A stretch of DNA of 64,000 nt, from contig NZ_CP058557.1 in assembly GCF_018141165.1 (NCBI RefSeq), positions 992,001 to 1,056,000 of the forward strand. The letters are read 5' to 3'. Position numbers and translations under genes: made by a program. The number at the start of each line of letters is the position of its first letter. Position 1 is the stretch's first letter. Positions 47,379 to 56,339 of the stretch are shown here, one piece after another. The notes under the pieces were generated by a model. The model was not told where the DNA came from, did not search any database, and worked only from the letters and a program-made list of their open reading frames with translations. The stretch is from Alkaliphilus sp. B6464. Its GTDB lineage: Bacteria > Bacillota > Clostridia > Peptostreptococcales > Natronincolaceae.

Positions 47379-48083
47379 CTATTCTAATGCTGTTTTTAAA
47401 GCTATCTCAACCATATTGTTAAAGGTTTCTTGTCTTTCTTGAGCTGTTGTAAGCTCTTTTGTTATAATACTGTCACTCACTGTTAAAATTGATAATGCTT
47501 TTGCATTATACTTAGCTGCTACTGTATATAATTCGGCTGTTTCCATTTCAACAACTAATGTTCCATATTTTGCCCACATTTTCCATGCATCTGGATTGTC
47601 CCCATAAAATAAATCACTTGTAAGTACATTTCCTACTTTTACATTCATACCTAGGTCTTTTGAAATACCATGTGCTTTATTAAGAAGTTCAAAATTGGCT
47701 GTAGGTGCATAATCAAGTCCACTAAATCTAACTTTATTTGCACCAGAGTTAGTGGACGCGCTCATTGCTAATACAACATCTCTAACTTTTATATCTTCCT
47801 GCATTGAGCCACATGTACCAATTCTTATTAGATTTTTTACATCATAACTTTGTATTAATTCATTTACATATATAGATATTGAAGGTATTCCCATACCTGT
47901 TCCTTGAACAGATACTCTTTTGCCTTTATATGTTCCTGTATACCCGTACATTCCTCTTACTTCGTTATAACATACTGCATCTTCTAAAAAGTTCTCAGCT
48001 ATATATTTAGCTCTTAATGGATCTCCCGGTAATAGAATAGTTTCAGCTATATCTCCTTTTTTTGCTCCTATATGAATACTCAT
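47379..48083 (-). CDS. deoD: Purine-nucleoside phosphorylase, DeoD type
   Basis: 234 aa, normal for the hexameric low-molecular-mass family. [33 protein letters not shown] is the family opening; [17 protein letters not shown] and [15 protein letters not shown] (nucleoside site) follow, and the catalytic Asp is in LTVSDS. Splits purine (deoxy)nucleosides with phosphate to base plus (deoxy)ribose-1-phosphate; the DeoD type also accepts adenosine, which links it to adenine deaminase. GGAGGAATTAAC before ATG. Separated from the permease gene upstream by the structured element at 48139-48252. Confidence 0.97.
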   Translation of the reverse strand: MSIHIGAKKGDIAETILLPGDPLRAKYIAENFLEDAVCYNEVRGMYGYTGTYKGKRVSVQGTGMGIPSISIYVNELIQSYDVKNLIRIGTCGSMQEDIKVRDVVLAMSASTNSGANKVRFSGLDYAPTANFELLNKAHGISKDLGMNVKVGNVLTSDLFYGDNPDAWKMWAKYGTLVVEMETAELYTVAAKYNAKALSILTVSDSIITKELTTAQERQETFNNMVEIALKTALE

Positions 48084-48138
48084 GTTAATTCCTCCTCTTA
48101 ATATTTAGATTTCACATTTCTAATTCACAGTTTCTTTT

Positions 48139-48252
48139 TTGTCCGATGACTTACAATTCCAAACCTTCCACTTTTTAAGTGTAACATAGCAATTGCATAG
48201 TCCCCGGATAACACAACTTTGCGTTCAGTGGGAGTAAAAACTCCCTCTGAAC
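48139..48252. ncRNA. Structured non-coding element, possible IS200/IS605 right-end (omega-RNA-like) remnant
   Basis: In + sense: GTCCGATGACTTAC, a CACTT-TTT-AAGTG hairpin, GCAATTGC, TCCCCGGA (its CGGA can pair with the opening TCCG), and a closing hairpin GTTCAG-T-GGGAG-TAAAAA-CTCCC-T-CTGAAC (48223-48252). No T-run follows on either strand, so it is not a simple terminator. Composition and layout differ from the AT-rich surroundings. The layout recalls the right end / omega-RNA of TnpB elements in Clostridia; no tnpA or tnpB is present. The class is an inference. Confidence 0.4.
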
Positions 48253-48258
48253 TAAGTA

Positions 48259-49194
48259 TTAGTTTATATGCTTGCCTTTTAGTTTATTTACTTTGGACGT
48301 TTGATTAGAAGAGTAAACTATTAGTCCAATGATTGTTGATACATAGGGTATTGCTTGTATAAATTCTGACGGTATTCTTATTACCTGAATAGAATTGGAT
48401 AATGCATCGGCAAGCCCAAAGAATAAAGACGCTATAAGTATTCCAAATGGAGTGCCTCCACCCATGGCCTCAGCCGCTAATGCTATAAATCCTCTTCCTG
48501 ATGTCATATTTGTAGAAAACCATGAAACATATCCCATAGACATATATGCTCCACCTAATCCTGCTAATGCGCCACTTATTAGTAACGCAATGTATTGAAT
48601 CTTTACCACATTTATGCCTACTGAATCAGCTGCGTCTTTATTCTCGCCTACTGCTCTTATCTTATAGCCTATAGGCATTCTGTATATAAGGAAGTATATT
48701 AATACGACTGCTATTAATGAAAAATAAGTTAAAACATTATGGCCAGATAAAATAGTTCCTATTACTGGTATTTTGTCTATAATAGGAAGTGTTATCTTTG
48801 GAAGTACATGACTCTTTAGGGATGAAGATATCCCCTTGTCGTGAGCAACTAGGTAAAGAACAAATACTGTCCCTCCACTTGCCATTAAGTTCAATGCTAT
48901 ACCTGATAAAATAATGTTAGTATTAAGCTTTAAGGAAGAGTAAGCTAGAATCATGGCAATTGCTATTCCTGCTAATACAGCTCCTAAAAGTCCAATCCAG
49001 GCACTATTAGTATACGCGCTAACTATTACTCCAGTAAGGGCAGATGTAAGCATAGTACCTTCAAGGGCAATATTATCTACTCCAGCTTTTTTAGATATCT
49101 GTGCTGCAAGAGCAGCAAAAAGTATAGGGGTTGTTACTCTCAATACAGCATATCCAAAACTAGCTGTAAAAATTGTTTCAAGTAATGCATTCAT
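48259..49194 (-). CDS. BMP-type nucleoside ABC transporter permease (YufQ-like)
   Basis: 311-aa permease with about eight helices, family BPD_transp_2 (ribose/nucleoside group). GVDNIALEGTML and YKIRAVGENKDAADSVGINV are the coupling-region motifs. Works with the neighbouring permease, ATPase and BMP lipoprotein to import nucleosides. One nt after the preceding gene. Confidence 0.9.
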   Translation of the reverse strand: MNALLETIFTASFGYAVLRVTTPILFAALAAQISKKAGVDNIALEGTMLTSALTGVIVSAYTNSAWIGLLGAVLAGIAIAMILAYSSLKLNTNIILSGIALNLMASGGTVFVLYLVAHDKGISSSLKSHVLPKITLPIIDKIPVIGTILSGHNVLTYFSLIAVVLIYFLIYRMPIGYKIRAVGENKDAADSVGINVVKIQYIALLISGALAGLGGAYMSMGYVSWFSTNMTSGRGFIALAAEAMGGGTPFGILIASLFFGLADALSNSIQVIRIPSEFIQAIPYVSTIIGLIVYSSNQTSKVNKLKGKHIN

Positions 49195-49195
49195 A

Positions 49196-50284
49196 TTATA
49201 TATCCCCCTTTACTACTACATTTTCAGTGTTATCCACAATAGTGCTTTTGGCTTCACTGTATATTTTTTTATTCTTCCAATGTGCTAAAAATCTTTCTGC
49301 TGCAATTAGTAATATCATTATTCCTTGAATAACTGCTACAACTTCACTTTGAACATCTGACATTCTAGACATTATATCAGCACCTGTTCTAAGATATGCT
49401 AGAAAAAAGGCTGAAATAGGTATCAGTGCTGGATTTCTTCTAGCTAAAATAGAAACTATAACACCATCCCATCCATACCCTGGAGAAGCTGACCATGAAA
49501 ATCTCGTATACATTCCTAATACTTCTATGGAGCCTCCCATTCCAGCTATAAAACCTCCTATAGCCTGTGAATATAATATTACCTTTACTGCGTTAATCCC
49601 TGAATACTCAGCAAACTCTTTATTTTGCCCAACCATTCTTATCTCGTAGCCCCATCTTGTTTTATACAAGAAATAGTAGCAAAATATTATCATACCTATA
49701 GCTACAATTATTCCCCAGTGTATTCTAGTCTTTGGAACTATTGTCCCAAGTACTGCGGTTTCCTGAAACTTCTGCGAAACCATAGCGCCTGCATTTACAT
49801 CTCTAAGATAATAATTGATTACAAACATTCCTATATAAAACACTATATAATTTAACATAAGTGATGATACAAATTCGTGAGCATTCCATTTAGTTTTAAG
49901 TACAGCAGGCAATAGACAGACAATACCTCCTACTATCCCACCAATTATTATAGCAACTGCTGGATGAATTCCAAATGGGAGTGTGAATTTAATAGCAATA
50001 ACTGTTGCTGCAATGGAACCTATAAAGAAAGAACCCTCAGCTCCTAAGTTAAATTGTTTTGCTTGAAACATAATACTTATGGCTAAACCTGTGAAAATTA
50101 GAGGTATGGTAGCTTCAAGTACGTTACCAAAATGTCTCACTGATTTTAAAGGACCTGTTAAGAATGCCTTCAATGCTACTGTTGGTTCATTACTTATTGC
50201 AAAAATTATCAAAATTGCTATGGCTAGTGAAATAAATATTCCTAGGATAGTTCTTATCAACTCAAAATGTGTGTTTTTATTCAT
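49196..50284 (-). CDS. BMP-type nucleoside ABC transporter permease (YufP-like)
   Basis: 362-aa permease with about nine helices; FNLGAEGSFFIGSIAAT and YEIRMVGQNKEFAEYSGIN are the family motifs that contact the ATPase. Longer N-terminal region than its partner, as is usual for this pair. Start overlaps the ATPase gene end by 8 nt, indicating coupled translation. Confidence 0.9.
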   Translation of the reverse strand: MNKNTHFELIRTILGIFISLAIAILIIFAISNEPTVALKAFLTGPLKSVRHFGNVLEATIPLIFTGLAISIMFQAKQFNLGAEGSFFIGSIAATVIAIKFTLPFGIHPAVAIIIGGIVGGIVCLLPAVLKTKWNAHEFVSSLMLNYIVFYIGMFVINYYLRDVNAGAMVSQKFQETAVLGTIVPKTRIHWGIIVAIGMIIFCYYFLYKTRWGYEIRMVGQNKEFAEYSGINAVKVILYSQAIGGFIAGMGGSIEVLGMYTRFSWSASPGYGWDGVIVSILARRNPALIPISAFFLAYLRTGADIMSRMSDVQSEVVAVIQGIMILLIAAERFLAHWKNKKIYSEAKSTIVDNTENVVVKGDI

Positions 50285-51830
50285 GAACTCCCCTCCTTAC
50301 TTCTTCCAAGGATTGTCTTTTAATACCAAGCATATATAGTCCTAGCTCTTCTTCAGTAACTTTTGAAGCATCTTCAAAATATGCTACTATTTCTCCTCCA
50401 TACATAACTATAAGACTATCGCTAAGCTCTAGTACTTCATTTAAGTCAGCAGATACAAGAAATATACTGCTCCCATTATCTCTAAGCTCTACTATTTTTT
50501 TTCTTATAAATTCTGTAGCACCAACATCTATACCTCTCGTAGGCTGATCTACAATAAGTAATTTAGGGTTCTTAGAAAATTCTCTTGCCACAACAACCTT
50601 CTGTATATTTCCTCCAGATAGCATTTTTACAATTTGATTTGGAGAATTACATTTAATCTTATATTCTTTTACTAACTCCTTTGAAAGCTCTTTAATTTTA
50701 TTCATTTTAAGAAGTATTCTGCCTGTAAGCTCTGAAGAAGCATATTTATCTGATATCAGGTTCTGCTCTATACTTACATCTCCTGCAACACCATGTGTCA
50801 TTCTATCCTGTGGCACATGGGAGGTTCCGAGATCTCTAATATTTTTAATACTCATATTAGATATATTCTGTCCAAGTATAGTTATATCTCCTTTTGTCGC
50901 CTTTTTTAGTCCGGTTATGATCTCTACAAGCTCTCCTTGGCCATTGCCCTCTACTCCTGCTATGCCTAATATTTCTCCACTTCTTAAATTAAATGATACG
51001 CCATTTACTGTAGCTTTTCCTATATCATTTATATACTTTAGATTTTTAACATCCAATACAACTTCTTTAGGACTGCACTTCTCCTTATTAACTGTTAAAA
51101 TAACATCTCTTCCTACCATTAACTTTGAAATATCTTCTTCTGTTACATCCTTTACCTTAAATACTCCCATACTTCTACCATTTCGCATTACAGTAAGCCT
51201 GTCACAAAGTCTTTTTATTTCATTTAACTTATGTGATATAAATACAATAGTATGTCCATTTTCTTTCAAAAGTACTAGCTCCTGAAACAGCTCTTCAGTC
51301 TCCTGTGGCGTAAGTACCGCAGTAGGCTCATCTAAAATAAGTATTTCTGCACCCCTTATAAGTGCCTTTAATATCTCAACCTTCTGTTTAACACCTACTG
51401 GTATGTCTGCTACTAATGCATTAGGATCTACTTTTAAGTTATATTTTTTAGAAAGCTCTTCTATCATACTAATAGATTTTTCATTGTCCACTAGTATTCC
51501 CTTTGTAGGCTGTATTCCTAGTACTATATTTTCTGCCACTGTAAGGGATGGAACTAACATAAAGTGCTGGTGTACCATTCCTATTCCATTATCTATAGCA
51601 ATTTTAGGTGAGGTAAGCTCTATCTTTTTTCCTTTAAGATATATGCTACCTTCCTGAGGTGTCTCAAGACCAAATAGCATCTTCATCAAAGTAGACTTAC
51701 CAGCACCGTTTTCTCCCACTAAAGCATGTATTTCCCCTCGCTTAAGCGAAAAATTTACACCTTGGTTTGCTACAATCCCATTTGGATATATTTTTGTAAG
51801 ATTTTCTGCTCTTAATATATCTTCATGCAT
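50277..51830 (-). CDS. Nucleoside ABC transporter ATP-binding protein (duplicated ABC domains)
   Basis: 517 aa with two fused ABC domains. Domain 1: Walker A GENGAGKSTLMK, signature IPVGVKQKVEI, Walker B LILDEPTAVLTP. Domain 2: degenerate Walker A GVEGNGQGE, signature LSGGNIQKVV, Walker B LLIVDQPTRGID. This layout is typical of RbsA/YufO-type sugar and nucleoside importers. Located after the BMP lipoprotein gene, with a stem-loop in the gap. The permeases follow with overlaps. Confidence 0.95.
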   Translation of the reverse strand: MHEDILRAENLTKIYPNGIVANQGVNFSLKRGEIHALVGENGAGKSTLMKMLFGLETPQEGSIYLKGKKIELTSPKIAIDNGIGMVHQHFMLVPSLTVAENIVLGIQPTKGILVDNEKSISMIEELSKKYNLKVDPNALVADIPVGVKQKVEILKALIRGAEILILDEPTAVLTPQETEELFQELVLLKENGHTIVFISHKLNEIKRLCDRLTVMRNGRSMGVFKVKDVTEEDISKLMVGRDVILTVNKEKCSPKEVVLDVKNLKYINDIGKATVNGVSFNLRSGEILGIAGVEGNGQGELVEIITGLKKATKGDITILGQNISNMSIKNIRDLGTSHVPQDRMTHGVAGDVSIEQNLISDKYASSELTGRILLKMNKIKELSKELVKEYKIKCNSPNQIVKMLSGGNIQKVVVAREFSKNPKLLIVDQPTRGIDVGATEFIRKKIVELRDNGSSIFLVSADLNEVLELSDSLIVMYGGEIVAYFEDASKVTEEELGLYMLGIKRQSLEEVRRGVHE

Positions 51831-51866
51831 TATATTATATTCTCCCCTCTCATGCTTCCACTAGTA

Positions 51867-51895
51867 AATAAGGTACACTCCAAGTGTACCTTATT
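51867..51895 (-). promoter_or_regulatory. Intercistronic stem-loop between bmp and the ATPase gene
   Basis: A 13-bp perfect stem AATAAGGTACACT/AGTGTACCTTATT with a 3-nt loop. No T-run follows in the operon direction, so it is probably an mRNA-processing or 3'-protecting hairpin that allows more binding protein than transporter, as known for other ABC operons. Confidence 0.65.
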
Positions 51896-51907
51896 ACTAC
51901 TACTCAC

Positions 51908-53035
51908 CTATGGTCTTACAGAATCTCTTATTTGATTAAGTTCTTCGGTACTCATTCCCATAGCTGTTTTAACTTTGATCTCACCATTTATAAGCTTTTC
52001 TTTTATTTCTGATAACTCTTTTCTAATTTCTTCTGGCACTACTTCAGTATATATTTCATTTTCAGCTAATCCAACACACTCTTCTTTGAAACCTGTAACC
52101 TCAGTTTCTCCAAACTTTAATGTTCCTTCTTTATACATTTCTACAGCTCTTACAATAGAGTTATCTACTCTTTTTAATGCAGATGTAGTTATAAGTTTTG
52201 CTTTATCTATATCACTATCTTTAAACAGATGAGCTTGGTCAGAATCTACACCAATAACATAATTATTAGTCTCTTTAGCAGCATCAATCTGTCCTAATCC
52301 ACCTTGTCCAGCAACATTAAATGCTATATCTACTCCTTGGTTATACTGAGCAAGTGACATTTCTTTAGCCTTTGCAGAATCTGAGAAAGCACCTACATAA
52401 GAAAGCGCAACTTTAACATCTTCATTTACATATTGAGCTCCTTCAATATACCCTACAAGAAAGTCATTAACAACAGGTACATCTACTCCACCTAAAAATC
52501 CAATAAGTTTTTGTTCATTGGCAAGAGGCATATCTGATGTTGTTACCTTAGATGCTAGTGCCCCCGCTAAAAAAGCAACTTCATTTTGTTTATAAAGTAC
52601 TGAGTACACATTTGAGAAATCTCCAGTACTATAATCAACCTCTGTATCGAAAATTATATACTTTTTATCTGGATATTGGGGTGCAATATTGCTTAACGGC
52701 TCAGACATTTGCCATGTTCCTACTATAATAATATCCCAATCCTGCTCTGATACATCTTGTAAAGTTGGCTCCCATTTTGTAAGATCTTTACCCATTTCTA
52801 TAGTCTTAGTTTCAACTTTATCACCATATTTTTCTTTTAATAGCTTCATTCCATTATCGGCAGAATCAAAGAAAGACTTATCTCCTAAGCTTCCGTTGAT
52901 AAGCAGTGCTACTTTTAAAGTATCTTCCTGCTGTTCGTTGTTCCCCGCTGGTGCCCCAGTTTTACTTCCACATCCTACTAAAACAAGTGATATGGCAAGT
53001 AGTAAAGCTAAAAGAATACTTACTGACTTTTTCAT
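51908..53035 (-). CDS. BMP family nucleoside-binding lipoprotein
   Basis: 375 aa with a lipoprotein signal peptide (lipobox LVGC, lipidated Cys22). Periplasmic-binding-protein fold of the Bmp/Med family: VALLINGSLGDKSFFDSADNGM, FAVAG-like VAFLAGALASKVT, and VIGVDSDQAHLF. The outer-membrane-leaflet receptor of the nucleoside importer. First gene of the operon, 67 nt downstream of the sigma-54 promoter. AGGAGAGATA before the ATG. Confidence 0.93.
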   Translation of the reverse strand: MKKSVSILLALLLAISLVLVGCGSKTGAPAGNNEQQEDTLKVALLINGSLGDKSFFDSADNGMKLLKEKYGDKVETKTIEMGKDLTKWEPTLQDVSEQDWDIIIVGTWQMSEPLSNIAPQYPDKKYIIFDTEVDYSTGDFSNVYSVLYKQNEVAFLAGALASKVTTSDMPLANEQKLIGFLGGVDVPVVNDFLVGYIEGAQYVNEDVKVALSYVGAFSDSAKAKEMSLAQYNQGVDIAFNVAGQGGLGQIDAAKETNNYVIGVDSDQAHLFKDSDIDKAKLITTSALKRVDNSIVRAVEMYKEGTLKFGETEVTGFKEECVGLAENEIYTEVVPEEIRKELSEIKEKLINGEIKVKTAMGMSTEELNQIRDSVRP

Positions 53036-53101
53036 TTAAATATCTCTCCTTTTCGTTTTTGTTTTTTAGCATTTCAACTTTTTGCATTTTATCATAAATA
53101 A

Positions 53102-53117
53102 AGCAAGAACTATGCCA
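53102..53117 (-). promoter_or_regulatory. Sigma-54 (-24/-12) promoter of the purine-salvage operon
   Basis: TGGCATAGTTCTTGCT on the minus strand fits TGGCAYR-N4-TTGCW at every fixed position. Predicted start near 53091, about 55 nt before the bmp ATG. The gene directly upstream encodes a sigma-54 activator. Confidence 0.85.
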
Positions 53118-53149
53118 CTATCAGCATATCTTAATAGATTCTTCAAAGT

Positions 53150-53246
53150 GGGTCAACGCATGACCCTGTGATGTAATTTTATAAATCATAAGAGTATCAT
53201 CTTATTTTTGATGAATATATTCATCATTTCGATGATATATTTCATC
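53150..53246. promoter_or_regulatory. Enhancer-like palindromes upstream of the sigma-54 promoter
   Basis: Two similar palindromes: TGATGAATATATTCATCA (53209-53226, perfect) and GATGATATATTTCATC (53231-53246, one mismatch), centres 21 bp apart, so on the same DNA face, about 125-150 bp upstream of the predicted start. A different repeat, GGGTCA-N5-TGACCC, lies at 53150-53166. Position and pairing fit activator sites for a sigma-54 enhancer-binding protein. Confidence 0.65.
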
Positions 53247-53251
53247 AATTG

Positions 53252-54676
53252 TTATACTCGGATATTATACTTATTAAGCTTTTTAACTACTGTGGATTGA
53301 TCAACCTCTAATACTTCTGCCATCTTTCTTGTAGTTTTATATTTTTTGAGTGCATTATTAAGGATCTTTTTTTCTACAGCTTCTTTTGCTTGCTTTAAAG
53401 GCATTATATTATCATCTGCTATTCTTATTAAAACATTACCCTTAAGCAAGTTCTCGATATTTTCACTTCTTATTATTTCGTCAGTTGTTGTTAATATAAG
53501 TCTTTCTATAGTATTTTCAAGCTCTCTTATGTTTCCATGCCATGTATTTGACATAAAGAAATTATATGCTTCAGAAGAGATTTTTTTCGAAACACTATAC
53601 TTAGCATTAAATTTTTCTAAAAAATAATTTGATAATATAGGAATGTCCTCTTTTCGCTCTCTTAAAGGCGGTATGTGAATTGGAACAACATTTAATCTGT
53701 AGAATAAATCTTCTCTAAACTTACCTTCACTAACAAGTACATCTAGGTTTCTATTAGTTGCAGATATGATTCTAGCATTGAATTTAATTGGCTTTGAACT
53801 CCCTAGTTTATAAAATATCCTTTCTTCTATTGCATGTAATAACTTTACCTGTAAATGCAGTGGTATCTCTCCTATCTCGTCTAAAAACAATGTTCCTTCC
53901 TCCGCAGCTTCAAATAATCCTTTCTTTCCTCCTTTGTTAGCACCAGTAAAAGCTCCTTCTACATAGCCGAATAGCTCAGACTCTAAAAGACTCTCTGGTA
54001 TTGCGCCACAATTGACCTGTATAAATGGCTTATCTCGCCTATTGCTCACACTATGGATCAGTCTTGCTAATACTCCTTTTCCTACTCCTGTATCTCCGGT
54101 TATTAATACTGTAATGTCAACACTTGCTATCTGATGTACAAGCTTCATTATTTCATTTATAGGTGCACTTTTTCCTATTATAATATTTTTGTCTTTTGTA
54201 TGCTGCTTAAATATTTCTTTTCTATACCAATCTAGCATTTCCTCAGTTTCATTCAGCTGCTTCTTTAGATTTTCTATTTCAGTAATGTCTCTAGAAATGC
54301 TAATAATTCTTATTAAATTACCACTATCATCAAACATTGGTATACCCGTAACCATTAGTCTTCTTCCTGCTCTTGTTGTCTGAATAAGAGTTACCTTTTC
54401 TTTATGTTGTGACACATATACCGCTGTAGATTTAGACAATATTCCTTTTTGTTCTAACTCTTTAGCACTTTTACCTATCATCTCTTCTTCAGGTATGCCA
54501 AATACTTTATGGCATGATTTACTAACTCTTAATATCACTCCTTCTCCGTCTGCAATAACAATTTCATCATAAGTACTGTCTAATATGAGCTTAAGCTCCT
54601 TATATATCTGCTTATAATGTTTCGCCTTATCTATACTATTCATGCTGCTTAGCTCCTCACTAATAATATCCTTCAT
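53252..54676 (-). CDS. PAS-AAA+-Fis sigma-54-dependent transcriptional activator
   Basis: 474 aa from ATG 54676 (AGGGG 7 nt upstream; a TTG-type longer reading to 54739 lacks a good site). PAS domain (about 25-135), AAA+ sigma-54 interaction domain (about 165-400) with Walker A GDTGVGKG, the GAFTGA loop intact, and Walker B LFLDEIGE, then a C-terminal Fis-like HTH (TRKMAEVLEVDQSTVVKKLNKY). The intact GAFTGA means it can contact sigma-54. It lies immediately upstream of the operon with the sigma-54 promoter and is very likely its activator; the PAS signal is unknown. Confidence 0.93.
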   Translation of the reverse strand: MKDIISEELSSMNSIDKAKHYKQIYKELKLILDSTYDEIVIADGEGVILRVSKSCHKVFGIPEEEMIGKSAKELEQKGILSKSTAVYVSQHKEKVTLIQTTRAGRRLMVTGIPMFDDSGNLIRIISISRDITEIENLKKQLNETEEMLDWYRKEIFKQHTKDKNIIIGKSAPINEIMKLVHQIASVDITVLITGDTGVGKGVLARLIHSVSNRRDKPFIQVNCGAIPESLLESELFGYVEGAFTGANKGGKKGLFEAAEEGTLFLDEIGEIPLHLQVKLLHAIEERIFYKLGSSKPIKFNARIISATNRNLDVLVSEGKFREDLFYRLNVVPIHIPPLRERKEDIPILSNYFLEKFNAKYSVSKKISSEAYNFFMSNTWHGNIRELENTIERLILTTTDEIIRSENIENLLKGNVLIRIADDNIMPLKQAKEAVEKKILNNALKKYKTTRKMAEVLEVDQSTVVKKLNKYNIRV

Positions 54677-54797
54677 ATATAAGCCCCTCTTCATAATATA
54701 TAAAATAGCATTTTGTAAGATTTCGATAATTTTCGACAATATTATATATTCTACCGTTAGTGATGATTTCCTGCATCAGTAAATTTCCTTTTTTTAC

Positions 54798-54840
54798 AAA
54801 AAACCTTCAAAAGCACTAATAAGTGTGCCTCTGAAGGTTT
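54798..54840 (-). terminator. Terminator between a GNAT gene and the activator gene
   Basis: Outer stem AACCTTCA/TGAAGGTT and inner GCACT/AGTGT-type pairing, followed on the minus strand by TTTTTT. Shape resembles the other two GNAT-associated terminators. The rest of the 344-bp gap (54740-55083) shows only AT-rich sequence. Confidence 0.7.
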
Positions 54841-55083
54841 GTAACAAATTCTCCTTTAATCACTGCAAAATTATTTTTACAATATAATAAAATTGTGCAA
54901 TAAAATTTATTCTTTTGTCTGCTTTAAAATTACTGTTCTTTTGCATAATATAAAATTATTGTTAATTAATATCTTTCAGATAACTTTTCAGTAAATTAAT
55001 GAACAATATTTTACAACTCAATATACAAATATTACAAATTAAATAATTATAAAATAGATATCAATACATAACCAATGCATTAT

Positions 55084-55545
55084 TTATAAATCTATACTTA
55101 ACCTAATCATATCAACACATTCTATTCCATTTTCTATTATTTTATCTGTATAATGCTTTTTAAAAAAATCTCTATCTATACCAACTATACGAAATCCACA
55201 TTTTTGATAAAGTGCTAGTTGAGATATGCTGGAATTTCCTGTTCCGACTTCCAAAACCTTTGCCTTATCTTTCTTTGCGATATCTATTGCATTAAATATT
55301 AATCTCTTGCCTATTCCTTTGCCTTGATATTCCTCAACAACTGCAATATTTACAAGTTCTAAAGTTAATGGTCTTGTTCTTATCATTACATAGGCTCCAA
55401 CAATATTATTATTAATATATGCAGCATACCAGCTTCCCCTATATATATAGTCATTAATTGTTTCAATTGATGGATCTGCCAAAAGAAGTAAATCATATGG
55501 GATCTTTTCATCACTGCTTAACTTTCTTATAATAATGTCATTCAT
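55084..55545 (-). CDS. GNAT family N-acetyltransferase
   Basis: 153 aa, single GNAT domain. Acetyl-CoA loop EEYQGKGIGKRLI (Q/RxxGxG/A) and downstream ALYQKCGFRIVGIDRDFF. Substrate unknown; VNIAVVEEYQGKG is typical of the acetyltransferase_1/7 families. AGGAGAAC upstream of the ATG. It is the last of three GNAT genes in 2 kb; an antibiotic- or amino-group-modifying role is possible but not shown. Confidence 0.85.
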   Translation of the reverse strand: MNDIIIRKLSSDEKIPYDLLLLADPSIETINDYIYRGSWYAAYINNNIVGAYVMIRTRPLTLELVNIAVVEEYQGKGIGKRLIFNAIDIAKKDKAKVLEVGTGNSSISQLALYQKCGFRIVGIDRDFFKKHYTDKIIENGIECVDMIRLSIDL

Positions 55546-55806
55546 ATGTTCTCCTCCATATCTCCTATTTAACTTTTAATCTTACAAAAAATATTCTATT
55601 ATCTTGATTTTAAGTATACTTAATTAAGTCAAATGACTTATTTATATAGTATAATTTCAAATGTGTCATGTATTATAACTATTCTTTATATAATTTTATT
55701 TTCCTCTTATATATTTCTTTATCTTTATTTACTGTGAACTATTATCTTAATATCTTTAGAGAATTATAGTGTAAAATCTAGAATCATAATCTTCTATCAG
55801 AAATAT

Positions 55807-55849
55807 AAAAACCCCTACAGAATCACTCGTAAAAGTGAGTCTGTAGGGG
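55807..55849 (-). terminator. Terminator module similar to the GNAT leader (second copy)
   Basis: Stem CCCCTACAGAATCACT/AGTGAGTCTGTAGGGG with a 6-nt loop, then TTTTT on the minus strand, preceded by CCTACAC and GG-AAG segments as in the 57205-57243 leader. It follows the GNAT pseudogene and lies 260 nt before the next GNAT gene; no intact uORF is present. No gene lies in 55546-55951. Confidence 0.7.
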
Positions 55850-55951
55850 CTTAACCTTTTGTGTAGGCGTTTTTATAAATTATTGATTTTGCTAGATTTG
55901 TATAGACCTTTTTATTTTACAATATAAAAAATTATATATCTATATTCATAA

Positions 55952-56274
55952 TTAAATATATAAATCCATTAGTATTTCATCATCAAAACTACCATTTACA
56001 TTAAAGTAATTTTTGTGTAATCCAATTTTTTGAAAACCAAATTTCTCATACAGTATAATTGCATTCTTGTTGCTTGCCTTAACACCTAGACTTATATTTC
56101 TTATTGTACCATATTCCTTTGCAAATCTTATTAATTCTTGCATCATTGCACTGCCAATTCCATTTCCCCAACAATCTTTTCGGCATCCTCTATTATAGGT
56201 TTCCTTAAAATTAACTGATTACCATCTTTTAATTGCTTTTCATTTAAAATATAATTTGATAAATCCTTACTCAT
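55952..56274 (-). pseudogene. GNAT acetyltransferase with internal deletion and frameshift
   Basis: The N-terminus (MSKDLSNYILNEKQLKDGNQ, then LILRKPIIEDAEKIV) is read from ATG 56274. It then runs into DCWGNGIGSAMMQELIRFAKEYG in another frame, the acetyl-CoA loop of a GNAT core, and continues normally to the stop at 55952 (YEKFGFQKIGLHKNYF). About 70 codons of the middle are missing and the junction (near 56160-56180) is out of frame, so no functional enzyme is made. Confidence 0.82.
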
Positions 56275-56339
56275 ACATATTTTCATCCTTTCACACATTA
56301 TTTTTATACCACTTTATACCAACCCACTAACAAAGTCTC

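Noticed and set aside
53036-53251. Purine riboswitch in front of the nucleoside transport operon
   Set aside because: No conserved purine-aptamer junction sequences; the region is explained by the sigma-54 promoter and palindromes.
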